NCBI GenBank assembly: GCA_017523285.1
Contig: JAFWWU010000161.1
Coordinates: forward strand, 18,705 to 82,704
Source of the DNA: Ruminococcus sp.
GTDB lineage: Bacteria > Bacillota > Clostridia > Oscillospirales > Ruminococcaceae
Length of the DNA: 64,000 nucleotides
Direction: 5' to 3'
The notes under the pieces were generated by a model. It saw nothing but the letters and a program-made list of their open reading frames with translations. It made no database searches and had not been told where the DNA came from. The position numbers and the translations under genes were made by a program. Positions 34,524 to 43,831 of this stretch are shown piece by piece (position 1 is the first letter of the stretch; every line of letters starts with the position of its first letter).

Positions 34524-35372
34524 ATGGCAGCGCTTAAAAGAAAAAAAGCCGATGAAGAAAGCGGCGGTAACTGGATGGATACTTATGGCGATATGGTAAC
34601 GCTTCTGCTTACATTCTTTATCGTATTGTATTCAATGTCAACAATTGAAGAAGATAAATGGGCAGCAATCGTAAGAGCCTTCAATAGAAACGGTCAGACA
34701 AAGGTAGACCAGATTGTTCTTACAATTGACGGTGAAGGCGATCAGCCTATGGAAAACAAGGGCGAAGAAGATATAAACGGCGAGGGTATTACGGATCTTG
34801 ATGAATTCTATACAGCTGTTGAGGAATTTCTTGAAGAACAGAATATGTCTTCAACCGAAATCATTGATCGTGGTGAAGATGACGGAACAAATCTTAACGG
34901 TACAAAAGAGGATAATATCTATCTCTCATTCCAGAATGCAATAACATTCCGTCCTGATACTGCAATTCTTATGGAATCATCTTATGAAATACTTGATTAT
35001 CTCGGAGAGAAGCTAAAAGCCTCTGACAAGAATATTGCGGTAGTAATCATAAAAGGTCATACAGCGAAGTACGATTCATCAACTGTAGACTCAAGAATTC
35101 TTTCATCTGAAAGAGCGAGTACGATTGCAAACTATTTTGAAAAGAAGTTCGCTATTCCTGCCGATAAGCTTGTTCCGATAGGACTTGCAAACATTTATCC
35201 TGTTGCAGATAACAACTCACAGGAAGGAAGAGCACAGAACCGACGTGTTGAAATGTCAATTATCGGTAAAAATTCACCGCTTATCAAGGATGAGCTTTTA
35301 AAGAGCCTTATAGGCTTGAAATTCGATACTTCCACTACTCTTGGCGAAGTACAGGATAAGGAATTAAAATAA
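34524..35372 (+). CDS. motB: Flagellar stator protein MotB
   Basis: A 282-residue stator subunit. One helix near residues 22-42 contains the ion-binding aspartate D23 in DTYGDMVTLLLTFFIVLYSMS. The C-terminal OmpA-like peptidoglycan-binding domain has VVIIKGHTAKYDSS, SRILSSERASTIANYF and NRRVEMSII. It anchors MotA to the wall. GAGTTGAT precedes the ATG. Confidence 0.96.
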   Translation: MAALKRKKADEESGGNWMDTYGDMVTLLLTFFIVLYSMSTIEEDKWAAIVRAFNRNGQTKVDQIVLTIDGEGDQPMENKGEEDINGEGITDLDEFYTAVEEFLEEQNMSSTEIIDRGEDDGTNLNGTKEDNIYLSFQNAITFRPDTAILMESSYEILDYLGEKLKASDKNIAVVIIKGHTAKYDSSTVDSRILSSERASTIANYFEKKFAIPADKLVPIGLANIYPVADNNSQEGRAQNRRVEMSIIGKNSPLIKDELLKSLIGLKFDTSTTLGEVQDKELK

Positions 35373-35387
35373 CTGGAGTAACAATCT

Positions 35388-36335
35388 ATGAAAAAAAACA
35401 TACCACAGAAGGCAAGTGCCGCACAGTTTCCGGTATATGATTTCAGAACGCCGAAAAAGGTTTCTAAAGAGAAAATCAATTCGCTGAATCTTATAACCGA
35501 TGAGCTTGCGAAATATCTCGGAAATTGTATGTCAGCAATGGCGGGCGAGGTTTGTCTTGTATATAACCCCGAAATGCTGGAAACAAATACGACTGATTTT
35601 ATAAATGGTCAGCCGAAAAATACCATATACGGAAATTTCGCATTTACTACAAATCTGACAAAGCATAGTGAAAGCCATGTAATGCTTCATCTTCCGACAG
35701 AAATTTTCTATCCTATAATGGATATTCTTCTTGGCGGAACAGGCAAGCACTATGAGACAAAACGTGCGCTTACGGATATTGAAGTCGCTATTTGCCGATA
35801 TGTTATGCTTAAATTTCAGGAAGCACTCAAGGATGCATGGAACTCCATTATAAAAGTGGATTTTGCATTTGACAAAATTGAAACATCGACAAAAAATGTT
35901 GAACTCAAAGCTTTAAAGGAAGAAAAACTTGTTATGAGCTTTGACGTAAATATCAAAGATATAAAAAGCAAGGTAAGAGTTGCTTATTCATCACGCTTTG
36001 TTGACAAGCTGATACGAAAGCAGGAAACACAGAAAGCTGTCGAATCGGTTTCAGCTGAACAGCGTGAGCAGAAAAAAGAGGCTATTATGACCTCTTTGAA
36101 TGACGCAGAGTTCGAGGTAAAAGCTGTTTTATCCGAGCTGAAGCTAAATATGCAGGACATTATTTCACTTAACGTCGGCGATATAATTACACTTGACAAA
36201 AAAATCACCGATGATATTGAAGTAAAGGTTGAAGATACACCGTGGTTTAACGGAAAGCTTGGAAACGGAAATATCAAAAAGGCTGTAAAGATAACAAAAG
36301 TATTAGGTGAAACAGCCGATGAAGAAACAGTATAA
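35388..36335 (+). CDS. fliM: Flagellar motor switch protein FliM, lacking the CheY-binding N-terminus
   Basis: A 315-residue switch protein. VYDFRTPKKVSKEKINSL near residues 16-33 matches the region that in other FliM proteins follows the N-terminal CheY-P-binding peptide (LSQxEIDALL); here only MKKNIPQKASAAQF precedes it, and an in-frame TAA at 35379 rules out a longer start. The middle CheC-like domain and a C-terminal SpoA-like domain (AVLSELKLNMQDIISLNVGDIITLDKKI) are present. It lies directly after motB, with no fliL between them. Confidence 0.92.
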   Translation: MKKNIPQKASAAQFPVYDFRTPKKVSKEKINSLNLITDELAKYLGNCMSAMAGEVCLVYNPEMLETNTTDFINGQPKNTIYGNFAFTTNLTKHSESHVMLHLPTEIFYPIMDILLGGTGKHYETKRALTDIEVAICRYVMLKFQEALKDAWNSIIKVDFAFDKIETSTKNVELKALKEEKLVMSFDVNIKDIKSKVRVAYSSRFVDKLIRKQETQKAVESVSAEQREQKKEAIMTSLNDAEFEVKAVLSELKLNMQDIISLNVGDIITLDKKITDDIEVKVEDTPWFNGKLGNGNIKKAVKITKVLGETADEETV

Positions 36336-36374
36336 ATGATATTTTCAAAAAAATAGAGAAACGGAGAGTCTTAA

Positions 36375-37460
36375 ATGAGTTTAACTAATTATAACATAAA
36401 TAAGCTTGACGCAGCACTCAGCTCTGGTCTTTCATCAGCATTAAAGGTGCTTGATACAGTTCTTTCTACACCTGCAAGCGTAAATTGCGAATCAGGCAGA
36501 ATAGAAATATTAAGTTCGATAGATTACAGCAGAGTAGAACCTGCAATGTGTGCAATTGCAACTTTTTCGGGAGATGCAAACGGTACAGGTATAATCCTTT
36601 TCAACGAACAGGCACTTCTTGCCATAATAAGTCAGCTTACAAACAATGAAGAGAGTGAATTTGATGAAATGAGCCTTGGAATGCTCAATGAAATCATTAC
36701 TCAGACTGCGAGTGATTTTGCGGCAAATATATCTTCAGAGCTTGGAAAGAGCATCACAGTATCAATGTCACAGCTTTTTGATTTCAACGGTGCTTCTGAC
36801 ATCGCTCCATATCTTGGCGGCGGAGTTATTGATGATGTATATGCAAAGTATCTTACTTGCGAAGTTTCAGGTGTTTTCAATGCGGCAAGTATAGCTATTA
36901 TAAACGGAGAATTAATCGAATCTGTTTGTGAAAAGCAGGAAATTGCACCTGAGCCTGTTTATGAAGCAGAAGAAATAATTGAAGAGGCTGTAGAAGAAAT
37001 TGCAGAAGAGCCAGCGGAAGAATATATTCAGCCTGAAGCTCCTGTACATATAGAAAAAACAGTAAAAAAAGTTTCAGCGGCAGCTGCAGAGCCTGTATCT
37101 CCTAAGCCAAGCCGTTTCAAGCAGGATGGAACTATTCAGGCACAGAATCCTGTTTTCCCAACTTTTGAAACAAATGAATCAGAAGATTTCTCATCACTTG
37201 TTGGTGGAAACATCGATCTTCTTATGGAAGTTCCCGTTAATGTATGCGTGGAAATAGGAAAAGCAAAGAAGAAGATGAAGGAAGTTATGAATTACAGCCA
37301 GGGTTCAGTAATTCTTCTTGATAAAAGAGTGGGCGAGCCTGCTGACATAACTGTAAACGGTCAGATAATCGCAAGAGGCGAAATTATTGTAATTGAAGAC
37401 AGCTTCGGCGTAAGAATAACTGAGATTATTAATTCTAAGGAGCTTGCTGAATTAAAGTAA
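36375..37460 (+). CDS. fliY: Flagellar motor switch protein FliY (CheC-like plus FliN domains)
   Basis: A 361-residue protein: residues 1-200 are a CheC/CheX-like region, residues 200-275 an acidic linker rich in glutamate, and residues 285-361 a FliN/SpoA domain (LLMEVPVNVCVEIGKAKKKMKEVMNYSQGSVILLDKRVGEPADITVNG). FliY normally dephosphorylates CheY-P using E-x-x-N motifs and has an N-terminal EIDALL peptide. Here the peptide is absent and the visible site reads NEIITQTASDF (T for N). No cheY follows; fliO is next. Confidence 0.9.
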   Translation: MSLTNYNINKLDAALSSGLSSALKVLDTVLSTPASVNCESGRIEILSSIDYSRVEPAMCAIATFSGDANGTGIILFNEQALLAIISQLTNNEESEFDEMSLGMLNEIITQTASDFAANISSELGKSITVSMSQLFDFNGASDIAPYLGGGVIDDVYAKYLTCEVSGVFNAASIAIINGELIESVCEKQEIAPEPVYEAEEIIEEAVEEIAEEPAEEYIQPEAPVHIEKTVKKVSAAAAEPVSPKPSRFKQDGTIQAQNPVFPTFETNESEDFSSLVGGNIDLLMEVPVNVCVEIGKAKKKMKEVMNYSQGSVILLDKRVGEPADITVNGQIIARGEIIVIEDSFGVRITEIINSKELAELK

Positions 37461-37480
37461 GCTTTTGGAGGTTTTGAAAT

Positions 37481-37894
37481 TTGGAAGGAATCAAGCTGGT
37501 ATTACAGCTCGTATTCGGTCTTGTTCTGTTTGCGGGAATACTATATCTTTCGTATGCGGCAACGAAATATCTTGCAAAGCGTCTTTCGCCCGACGGACGA
37601 AGCGGACGCAATATGAAGATAATAGAATCACTTGCAATCGGAAAAGACAGTTGTCTGCTTATCGTGAAGGCAGGAGAGAAAATACTTCTTCTTGGTAAAA
37701 CAGCAGGGAGTATATCACTTGTATCAGAGCTTTCGGCAGATGAAATTGCTACAGCACAGGAAACATCTGCACAGTCGGGACAGCAGATGACATTTGCTGA
37801 GGCGCTGAAAATAAATATCGCCAAAAGAATGGGCAAGGAAGACAAGGTAAATTCTTTTGAGGAGGAAAAAGATGACAAGAAAGAAAACTCTTAA
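37481..37894 (+). CDS. fliO: Flagellar biosynthetic protein FliO/FliZ
   Basis: A 137-residue membrane protein with one helix near residues 4-26 and the motif RNMKIIESLAIGKDSCLLIVKAGEKILLLG that identifies FliO/FliZ. It helps assemble the FliP pore. The start is TTG at 37481, with GGAGG 9 bases upstream and no in-frame ATG. It overlaps fliP by 23 bases. Confidence 0.88.
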   Translation: MEGIKLVLQLVFGLVLFAGILYLSYAATKYLAKRLSPDGRSGRNMKIIESLAIGKDSCLLIVKAGEKILLLGKTAGSISLVSELSADEIATAQETSAQSGQQMTFAEALKINIAKRMGKEDKVNSFEEEKDDKKENS

Positions 37895-38672
37895 AAAGAA
37901 TATCCTGAAATTCGCAGTAGGACTTCTGATGGTTATATTGTGTCTTTGCTGTATAAATGCAGTTCAGGCAAGTGCGGCACCTGCGATAAATGTATCTGTT
38001 GAATCGGGAAGTGCTGAGGAATCATCAAGTGCACTTGATTTACTGTTCCTGCTCGCAATGCTTGCACTCATACCGTCGCTTCTGCTTGTAATGACAGCGT
38101 TCACGAGAATTATTATTTCTCTTTCGTTTCTTCGAACAGCGATTGGTACACAGTCCTCGCCGCCTAATCAGGTGCTTATAGGACTTGCACTTTTTCTTAC
38201 AATTTTTGTAATGTTTCCGACCTTCACGCAGATGAAGAAGGATGCATACGACCCTTATAAAAAAGGACAGCTTACTCAGTCGGCGGCTCTGAAAGCGGCT
38301 TCTGTACCGCTTAAGGAGTTTATGCTAAGACAGGTTTACGAAACAGATCTTGATATGTTCATAACGCTTGCACAGGATAAAGAGCTTTATGATGTGGAAT
38401 TGATAGCAGAATCAGAAGAGCTTGTAAATCTTCCTATGACAATTGTTATTCCTGCATTTATAACAAGCGAAATCAAAAGAGCATTTATGATTGGTTTTCT
38501 GCTCTATATACCGTTTTTGCTGATAGATATTATCGTATCATCAACGCTTATGTCAATGGGTATGGTAATGCTCCCGCCTGCAACAATAGCGCTTCCGTTC
38601 AAAATAATGCTGTTTGTGCTTGTTGACGGCTGGAATCTTCTTATCCAGAGCCTTATTGCAGGGTTCAGGTAG
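37872..38672 (+). CDS. fliP: Flagellar export gate protein FliP
   Basis: A 266-residue export-gate membrane protein with a cleavable signal-like N-terminus (to about residue 36), then LVMTAFTRIIISLSFLRTAIGTQSSPPNQVLIGLALFLTIFVMFP, and FIPAFITSEIKRAFMIGFLLYIPFLLIDIIVSSTLMSMGMVMLPP, both FliP signatures. ATG 37872 follows GAGGAGG. The gene ends in TAG, showing that TAG is a functional stop in this genome. Confidence 0.97.
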   Translation: MTRKKTLKKNILKFAVGLLMVILCLCCINAVQASAAPAINVSVESGSAEESSSALDLLFLLAMLALIPSLLLVMTAFTRIIISLSFLRTAIGTQSSPPNQVLIGLALFLTIFVMFPTFTQMKKDAYDPYKKGQLTQSAALKAASVPLKEFMLRQVYETDLDMFITLAQDKELYDVELIAESEELVNLPMTIVIPAFITSEIKRAFMIGFLLYIPFLLIDIIVSSTLMSMGMVMLPPATIALPFKIMLFVLVDGWNLLIQSLIAGFR

Positions 38673-38725
38673 GTTTACTTATTGAATAAGCTTAAAACCG
38701 CAAAAAATAGTAAAGGAGCCTGATT

Positions 38726-38989
38726 ATGTCGCAGGGTGATGTGCTTTCAATATTGAGAGAATTCTTTTTCGTAGCACTTAAAATTGCTGGGCCGCTTCTG
38801 GTTGTATCAATGGTACTTGGTATTATAGTTGCGATTTTTCAGGCGGCAACACAGATTCACGAGCAGACGCTTACGTTTGTTCCGAAGCTTCTTGCAGTAG
38901 CGCTTCTGCTTTTACTGCTTGGCTCGTGGATGATGACGCTGATGGACGATTTCTTCAATATGATATTTGATAAAATTAAAATGCTGTGA
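38726..38989 (+). CDS. fliQ: Flagellar export gate protein FliQ
   Basis: An 87-residue protein with two membrane helices and the family segment AGPLLVVSMVLGIIVAIFQAATQIHEQTLTFVPKLLAV. It is part of the FliPQR channel. AAAGGAG precedes the ATG; fliR follows after 10 bases. Confidence 0.97.
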   Translation: MSQGDVLSILREFFFVALKIAGPLLVVSMVLGIIVAIFQAATQIHEQTLTFVPKLLAVALLLLLLGSWMMTLMDDFFNMIFDKIKML

Positions 38990-38999
38990 GGATTGAAAA

Positions 39000-39782
39000 G
39001 TGGCAGAGCTTAATATAAACTTTGATAATCTTCATTTATACATATTCGTATTTGTACGAATGGCGGCGATAATACTACTTAATCCTGCTTTTTCAAGACA
39101 GAGTTTACCTGCTGCCGCAAAAACAGGGCTTATCGGGCTGCTTACGATAATTGTAACGCCTTATATACCGGTTCCGCCGCTTACAACAACTATGATAGAT
39201 TTCCTTATCTGCATAGTAAAGGAATTTTTCATAGGATTTCTGCTGACATTTGTATTTAATATCTATTATTATATGCTTATGTTTGCGGCTGACATAATGG
39301 ATACGCAGTTTGGATTATCAATGGCAAAAATGATGAATCCGCAGACTAATATCCAGACAGCGACTACGGGAAATCTTTTAAACGTAGTTTTTATGCTGTA
39401 TTTTTTCACAACAAACAGTCATCTTATACTTATAAATACAGCGGTAGGCTCTTATGAGGCTGTTCCCGCAGGACTTTCAGCTATTGATATAATGGGAAGC
39501 TGTGGATTTGTGATAGACTTATTTACATCGGTATTCCTGCTTGCACTCAGGCTTGCGCTTCCGTATGTGGCGGCAGAATTCGTACTTGAGCTTAGTCTTG
39601 GAATACTGATGAAGCTTATACCGCAGATTCATGTTTTTGTAATTCAGATGCAGGGTAAAATTATACTCGGCTTAATATTACTGCTTGCATTATCGATACC
39701 AATGACAAATTTCATTGATAATTATATTACGAAAATGCTTGACAGTATGAATCAAGCACTCGGCTCACTTGTAGTAAGGTGA
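39000..39782 (+). CDS. fliR: Flagellar export gate protein FliR
   Basis: A 260-residue membrane protein with several helices: RMAAIILLNPAFSRQSLPAAAKTGL near the N-terminus, IVKEFFIGFLLTFVFNIYYYMLMFAADIMDTQFGLSMAKMMNPQ in the middle. Start is GTG at 39000 with GAGGA upstream. With FliP and FliQ it forms the export pore. Confidence 0.95.
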   Translation: MAELNINFDNLHLYIFVFVRMAAIILLNPAFSRQSLPAAAKTGLIGLLTIIVTPYIPVPPLTTTMIDFLICIVKEFFIGFLLTFVFNIYYYMLMFAADIMDTQFGLSMAKMMNPQTNIQTATTGNLLNVVFMLYFFTTNSHLILINTAVGSYEAVPAGLSAIDIMGSCGFVIDLFTSVFLLALRLALPYVAAEFVLELSLGILMKLIPQIHVFVIQMQGKIILGLILLLALSIPMTNFIDNYITKMLDSMNQALGSLVVR

Positions 39783-39819
39783 GGATTTTGTCTGAGTGTT
39801 AAATCAGGGGGGATAATAC

Positions 39820-40887
39820 TTGGCTGAATCAGCAGGCGATAAAACCGAAAAGGCGACCCCCCATAAGCGAGAGAACGAGCGTAAAGAGGGTAACGTCTTT
39901 CAAAGTAAAGAAATACTCATTTGTGTGACGATGATTGTATCGTTCTTCTGCTTTAAATTGCTGTACAATCTGATAGAGGACACAATTGTAAACACAATGA
40001 AGGATTTTTTCGGATTGATTCCCACACAGGTGGTAATTACCTCTGATGATGCAAAATCCTTTCTTATAAGAGGTCTGAAAGCTGTAGCGATAGCCGCAAT
40101 GCCGCTTCTGCTGATAACAGGAGTTGTTGCGATAATTGTTACATTTGTGCAGACGAGAGGACTTGTAAATACAAAGCAGCTTCGCCCGAAATTCAGCCGA
40201 ATGGACCCGATAAGAGGCTTTAAGAATTTATTTTCTCTCAGATCTATTATCGAGCTGTTGAAAGCTTCGCTTAAAATTCTCATTTTATTTTTTGTAATTT
40301 TCTCATTCGTTAAGGATAATCTTTCACTTTTCTCGAATATGATGAATATTTCGGTTGAAGGTGCAGTACCGATAATCGGAGATTATTGCTTCTCGCTTAT
40401 TAAAAAGGTTACAATAGCATTCATAGCCGTAGCGGCGCTTGACTTTATGTATCAGCGCTGGGACTATGAGAAAAAGCTCATGATGACTAAGCAGGAAGTT
40501 AAGGACGAATATAAAAGCATTGAGGGTAACCCTCAGATTAAAGGCAGAATAAAACAGATTCAGCAGGAAATGTCACGTCAGAGAATGATGCAGGCAGTTC
40601 CGACGGCTGATGTAGTTATAAGAAACCCTACCCATGTAGCGGTTGCACTTAAATATGACAGAGATAAGAGCATGGCACCTGTTGTTGTTGCAAAGGGTGT
40701 AGACGAAATTGCTCTTAAAATCGTTAAGATTGCCGAAGAAAACGGTATTATGACCGTTGAAAACGTAGCACTTGCAAGAGCACTTTATGCTCAGGTAGAG
40801 CTTGACGATATGATTCCTGTCGAATTTTATCAGGCTGTTGCAGAAATTATTGCGGCTCTGTACAAACAAAGAAATGAGCTTATGTAA
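39820..40887 (+). CDS. flhB: Flagellar export switch protein FlhB
   Basis: A 355-residue membrane protein. The N-terminus DKTEKATPHKRENERKEGNV is diagnostic. The autocleavage motif NPTH is at N269-H272, followed by VAVALKYDRDKSMAPVVVAKGVDEIALKI. FlhB controls the hook-to-filament export switch with FliK. Start is TTG at 39820; a G-rich AGGGGGGA lies 7-12 bases upstream. A separate short FlhB-like gene lies at 46809. Confidence 0.96.
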   Translation: MAESAGDKTEKATPHKRENERKEGNVFQSKEILICVTMIVSFFCFKLLYNLIEDTIVNTMKDFFGLIPTQVVITSDDAKSFLIRGLKAVAIAAMPLLLITGVVAIIVTFVQTRGLVNTKQLRPKFSRMDPIRGFKNLFSLRSIIELLKASLKILILFFVIFSFVKDNLSLFSNMMNISVEGAVPIIGDYCFSLIKKVTIAFIAVAALDFMYQRWDYEKKLMMTKQEVKDEYKSIEGNPQIKGRIKQIQQEMSRQRMMQAVPTADVVIRNPTHVAVALKYDRDKSMAPVVVAKGVDEIALKIVKIAEENGIMTVENVALARALYAQVELDDMIPVEFYQAVAEIIAALYKQRNELM

Positions 40888-40923
40888 CAACCTATTTTCA
40901 CTATGGTAAAGGAGTAAACGGAT

Positions 40924-42996
40924 TTGAAACGTCTTTCAAAGCTTTTCAGCAATACAGTAGCAGTATTTGTTGTACTTGTAGTTTTCCTTATTATTATACC
41001 GCTTCCGACAGTAGTGCTTGACTTTATGTTTGTAGTACAGCTCGGAATTTCGCTTATAATTCTTCTTACAACACTTTATATTAAGGAAACACTGGAATTT
41101 TCTGTATTCCCTACGCTGCTCCTTGTAACAACGCTTCTGCGACTGGGACTTAATATTTCTTCAACCCGTTCAATTCTTACCAGACAGGGCTATGCGGGAG
41201 AAATTGTTAAGGCTTTCGGCGACTTTGTTATCAAAGGCGACGTTGTAGTAGGTCTTATCATATTCCTTATTATCGTTCTTGTTCAGTTCCTTGTAATCAC
41301 AAAAGGTTCGGAGCGTGTAGCTGAAGTATCAGCAAGATTTACGCTCGACGCTATGCCGGGTAAACAGATGGCTATTGATGCCGATTTAAGCTCAGGTCTT
41401 ATAGATGAAAAGGAAGCACGCCGCCGTCGTTCAAACATTCAGCGTGAGGCTGACTTCTTCGGTTCTATGGACGGTGCGAGTAAGTTTGTAAAGGGCGACT
41501 CGATTATGTCTATCGTAGTAACCTTTATTAACCTCCTTGGCGGTATTATTATCGGTCTTATCTCAGGTATGGGCGATTTTATGACAATCATCAATACCTA
41601 TGCGATTGCAACAGTCGGTGACGGTCTTATGTCACAGATCCCTGCACTTCTCGTTTCAGTTGCTTCAGGTATGATGGTTACAAGAAGCGCTTCCGAAAAT
41701 AACGTAAATACTGATATCGGAAAGCAGTTTCTTTCACAGCCTAAAGTACTTATTATTTCAGGTATTACACTTGAATGTCTTATAATTATCGGATTTCCGT
41801 TTGTACAGACGACACTTCTTGCTTGCTTGCTTCTCGGCGGAGGAATACTCCTTATGAGAAATGAAAAGAAGCTTGCAACGGCAGGTACAACAGAAGAAGC
41901 AGTCGGCGAACAGACAGAGGAAATCGAAAGCGAAGCAAACTTTTACCGCAATGTTGAGAATATTTACAGCCTTCTCAATGTTGAACAGGTTAAGATTGAA
42001 TTTGGTTATTCGCTCATACCGCTTGTTGACGAATCAAGCGGCGGTAACTTCCTTGACCGTGTAATCATGTACAGAAAGCAGTTTGCAATTGATATGGGAT
42101 TTGTAATTCCGCCTGTACAGCTTAAAGACAGCGGACTTCTCAATCCTAATCAGTATGTAATCTATATAAAGGGTGAACAGGTTTCGGGCGGCGATGTTCT
42201 CGTTGACCATTACTTAGCTCTTGCTCCGAGCGAGGAAGAGGACGTTATTGATGGCATCGAAACGGTAGAGCCTGCATTCGGAATTAAAGCAAAGTGGATT
42301 TCGGAGGATAAAAAGGTTAAAGCAGAGCTTATCGGCTATACGCTTATTGACCCGACATCTGTTATCATTACACATCTTTCTGAAATCATCAAAAATCATG
42401 CGCATGAGCTTTTAAATCGTCAGGAAGTAAACAATATGCTTGAAAACCTCAAGAAAACAAATGAGGTAATCGTAAACGAAATCATACCGCATATTGTTTC
42501 GGTAAGCGATTTGCAGAAGGTGCTTTGTAAGCTTCTTGAAGAAAAAGTGCCTATCAGGGACTTAGAGCTTATTCTCGAAACAATGGCTGATTTTGCACCG
42601 AAAATCAAGGATATAGATATGCTTACAGAATATGTAAGACAAGCACTTAAACGTACAATTTCAAGAAAGTTCTCAGATGCTGGACAGATTAAGGTTGTCA
42701 CACTTGACGCAGGAATCGAAAATGCAATTATGGGAGCAATCAAAAAAATGGACGGCGGTTCATATCTTGCGCTTGATCAGCCGACAATCCAGAAAATTAT
42801 TGCCTCAACGACAGAAGAGCTTGACAAGATTAAAGAGCTTGTCAGCGAGCTTGTTGTAATAACATCACCTGTTGTAAGAGTATATTTCAAAAAGCTTGTA
42901 AATCAGTTCTATCAGAATGTAACGGTATTGTCATTCAGTGAAATGGACAACGATATTCAGATACAAGCACTCGGAAATATTGCAATAGACATATAA
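40924..42996 (+). CDS. flhA: Flagellar export gate protein FlhA
   Basis: A 690-residue protein with eight N-terminal helices and a cytoplasmic C-terminal domain. LRLGLNISSTR and FVIKGDVVVGLIIFLIIVLVQFLVITKGSERVAEVSARFTLDAMPGKQMAIDADLSSG are FHIPEP-family hallmarks. Start is TTG at 40924 with AAAGGAG about 10 bases upstream. In most Bacillota flhF and flhG follow; here sigma-28 is next, 43 bases later. Confidence 0.97.
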   Translation: MKRLSKLFSNTVAVFVVLVVFLIIIPLPTVVLDFMFVVQLGISLIILLTTLYIKETLEFSVFPTLLLVTTLLRLGLNISSTRSILTRQGYAGEIVKAFGDFVIKGDVVVGLIIFLIIVLVQFLVITKGSERVAEVSARFTLDAMPGKQMAIDADLSSGLIDEKEARRRRSNIQREADFFGSMDGASKFVKGDSIMSIVVTFINLLGGIIIGLISGMGDFMTIINTYAIATVGDGLMSQIPALLVSVASGMMVTRSASENNVNTDIGKQFLSQPKVLIISGITLECLIIIGFPFVQTTLLACLLLGGGILLMRNEKKLATAGTTEEAVGEQTEEIESEANFYRNVENIYSLLNVEQVKIEFGYSLIPLVDESSGGNFLDRVIMYRKQFAIDMGFVIPPVQLKDSGLLNPNQYVIYIKGEQVSGGDVLVDHYLALAPSEEEDVIDGIETVEPAFGIKAKWISEDKKVKAELIGYTLIDPTSVIITHLSEIIKNHAHELLNRQEVNNMLENLKKTNEVIVNEIIPHIVSVSDLQKVLCKLLEEKVPIRDLELILETMADFAPKIKDIDMLTEYVRQALKRTISRKFSDAGQIKVVTLDAGIENAIMGAIKKMDGGSYLALDQPTIQKIIASTTEELDKIKELVSELVVITSPVVRVYFKKLVNQFYQNVTVLSFSEMDNDIQIQALGNIAIDI

Positions 42997-43039
42997 ATCA
43001 GAGTATCATCGATAAAAAACTGCGAAAGGAGTGGCAGGG

Positions 43040-43816
43040 ATGAGATTTACTAAGGATAGTATACCAATGACTGAAGAAGAATTTGCTGAAATACTGGCAG
43101 ATTATCAGAATACAGGAAATATCGAAGCAAGAAATAAGCTTGTTATGAAATATGCATATATTCCTCAGACAGTTGCCATTCAGCTCAGAGGTCTTGCCAA
43201 CGGATACGCACAGGTTGATGATATGGTAAATCACGGCATTATAACTCTGATCGACTGTTTTGACAGATTTGACCTCGGAAAAGGCATATCGTTTGAATAT
43301 TATGCGTTTATGAGGGTAAAGGGCGGTATTATCGACCTTGTAAGAAAACAGGACTGGATTCCCAGAAGAGTCAGAAGTTTTGAAAAGAAAATAAACGAAA
43401 CCCGTACAACGCTATCTCATGAGCTTGGCAGAGAGCCAAGTGATGAGGAGCTTGCAAAAGAACTTAATATATCTGTACAGAAGCTTCATTCGGCTTCACA
43501 GGAAATCAATAATTCAGTGGTATTCTCATTTGAGGAACTGATACAGAATATGTCACAGTTTGGCTCAAGTCTTGAAACAGAGGGAATGTCACCTGAAAAG
43601 AAAATGATAAAAGAAGAAATGAGCAAGGTTCTTGCAGAGGCAATAGATAGCCTTTCAGAGCGTGAAAAGCTTGTCATATCGCTTTATTATTACGAGGAAC
43701 TCACACTTTCTGAAATTTCTCAGGTGCTTGATATTTCAGTTCAAAGAGTATCACAGATAAATGCAAGAGCTGTTTCGAAGCTTAAAGCTTCAATGAAGGA
43801 ATATATATACGGATAA
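43040..43816 (+). CDS. fliA: RNA polymerase sigma-28 factor FliA/SigD
   Basis: A 258-residue sigma factor. Region 2 includes QVDDMVNHGIITLIDCFDRFDLGKGISFEYYAFMRVKGGIIDLVRKQDWIPRRVR; region 3 and 4 include LSEREKLVISLYYYEELTLSEISQVLDISVQRVSQINARAVSKLK. It drives late flagellar genes and is inhibited by FlgM. ATG 43040 lies 9 bases after GAAAGGAG; the longer frame starts with GTG at 43031. Confidence 0.96.
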   Translation: MRFTKDSIPMTEEEFAEILADYQNTGNIEARNKLVMKYAYIPQTVAIQLRGLANGYAQVDDMVNHGIITLIDCFDRFDLGKGISFEYYAFMRVKGGIIDLVRKQDWIPRRVRSFEKKINETRTTLSHELGREPSDEELAKELNISVQKLHSASQEINNSVVFSFEELIQNMSQFGSSLETEGMSPEKKMIKEEMSKVLAEAIDSLSEREKLVISLYYYEELTLSEISQVLDISVQRVSQINARAVSKLKASMKEYIYG

Positions 43817-43831
43817 ATGGAGGAGATATAA

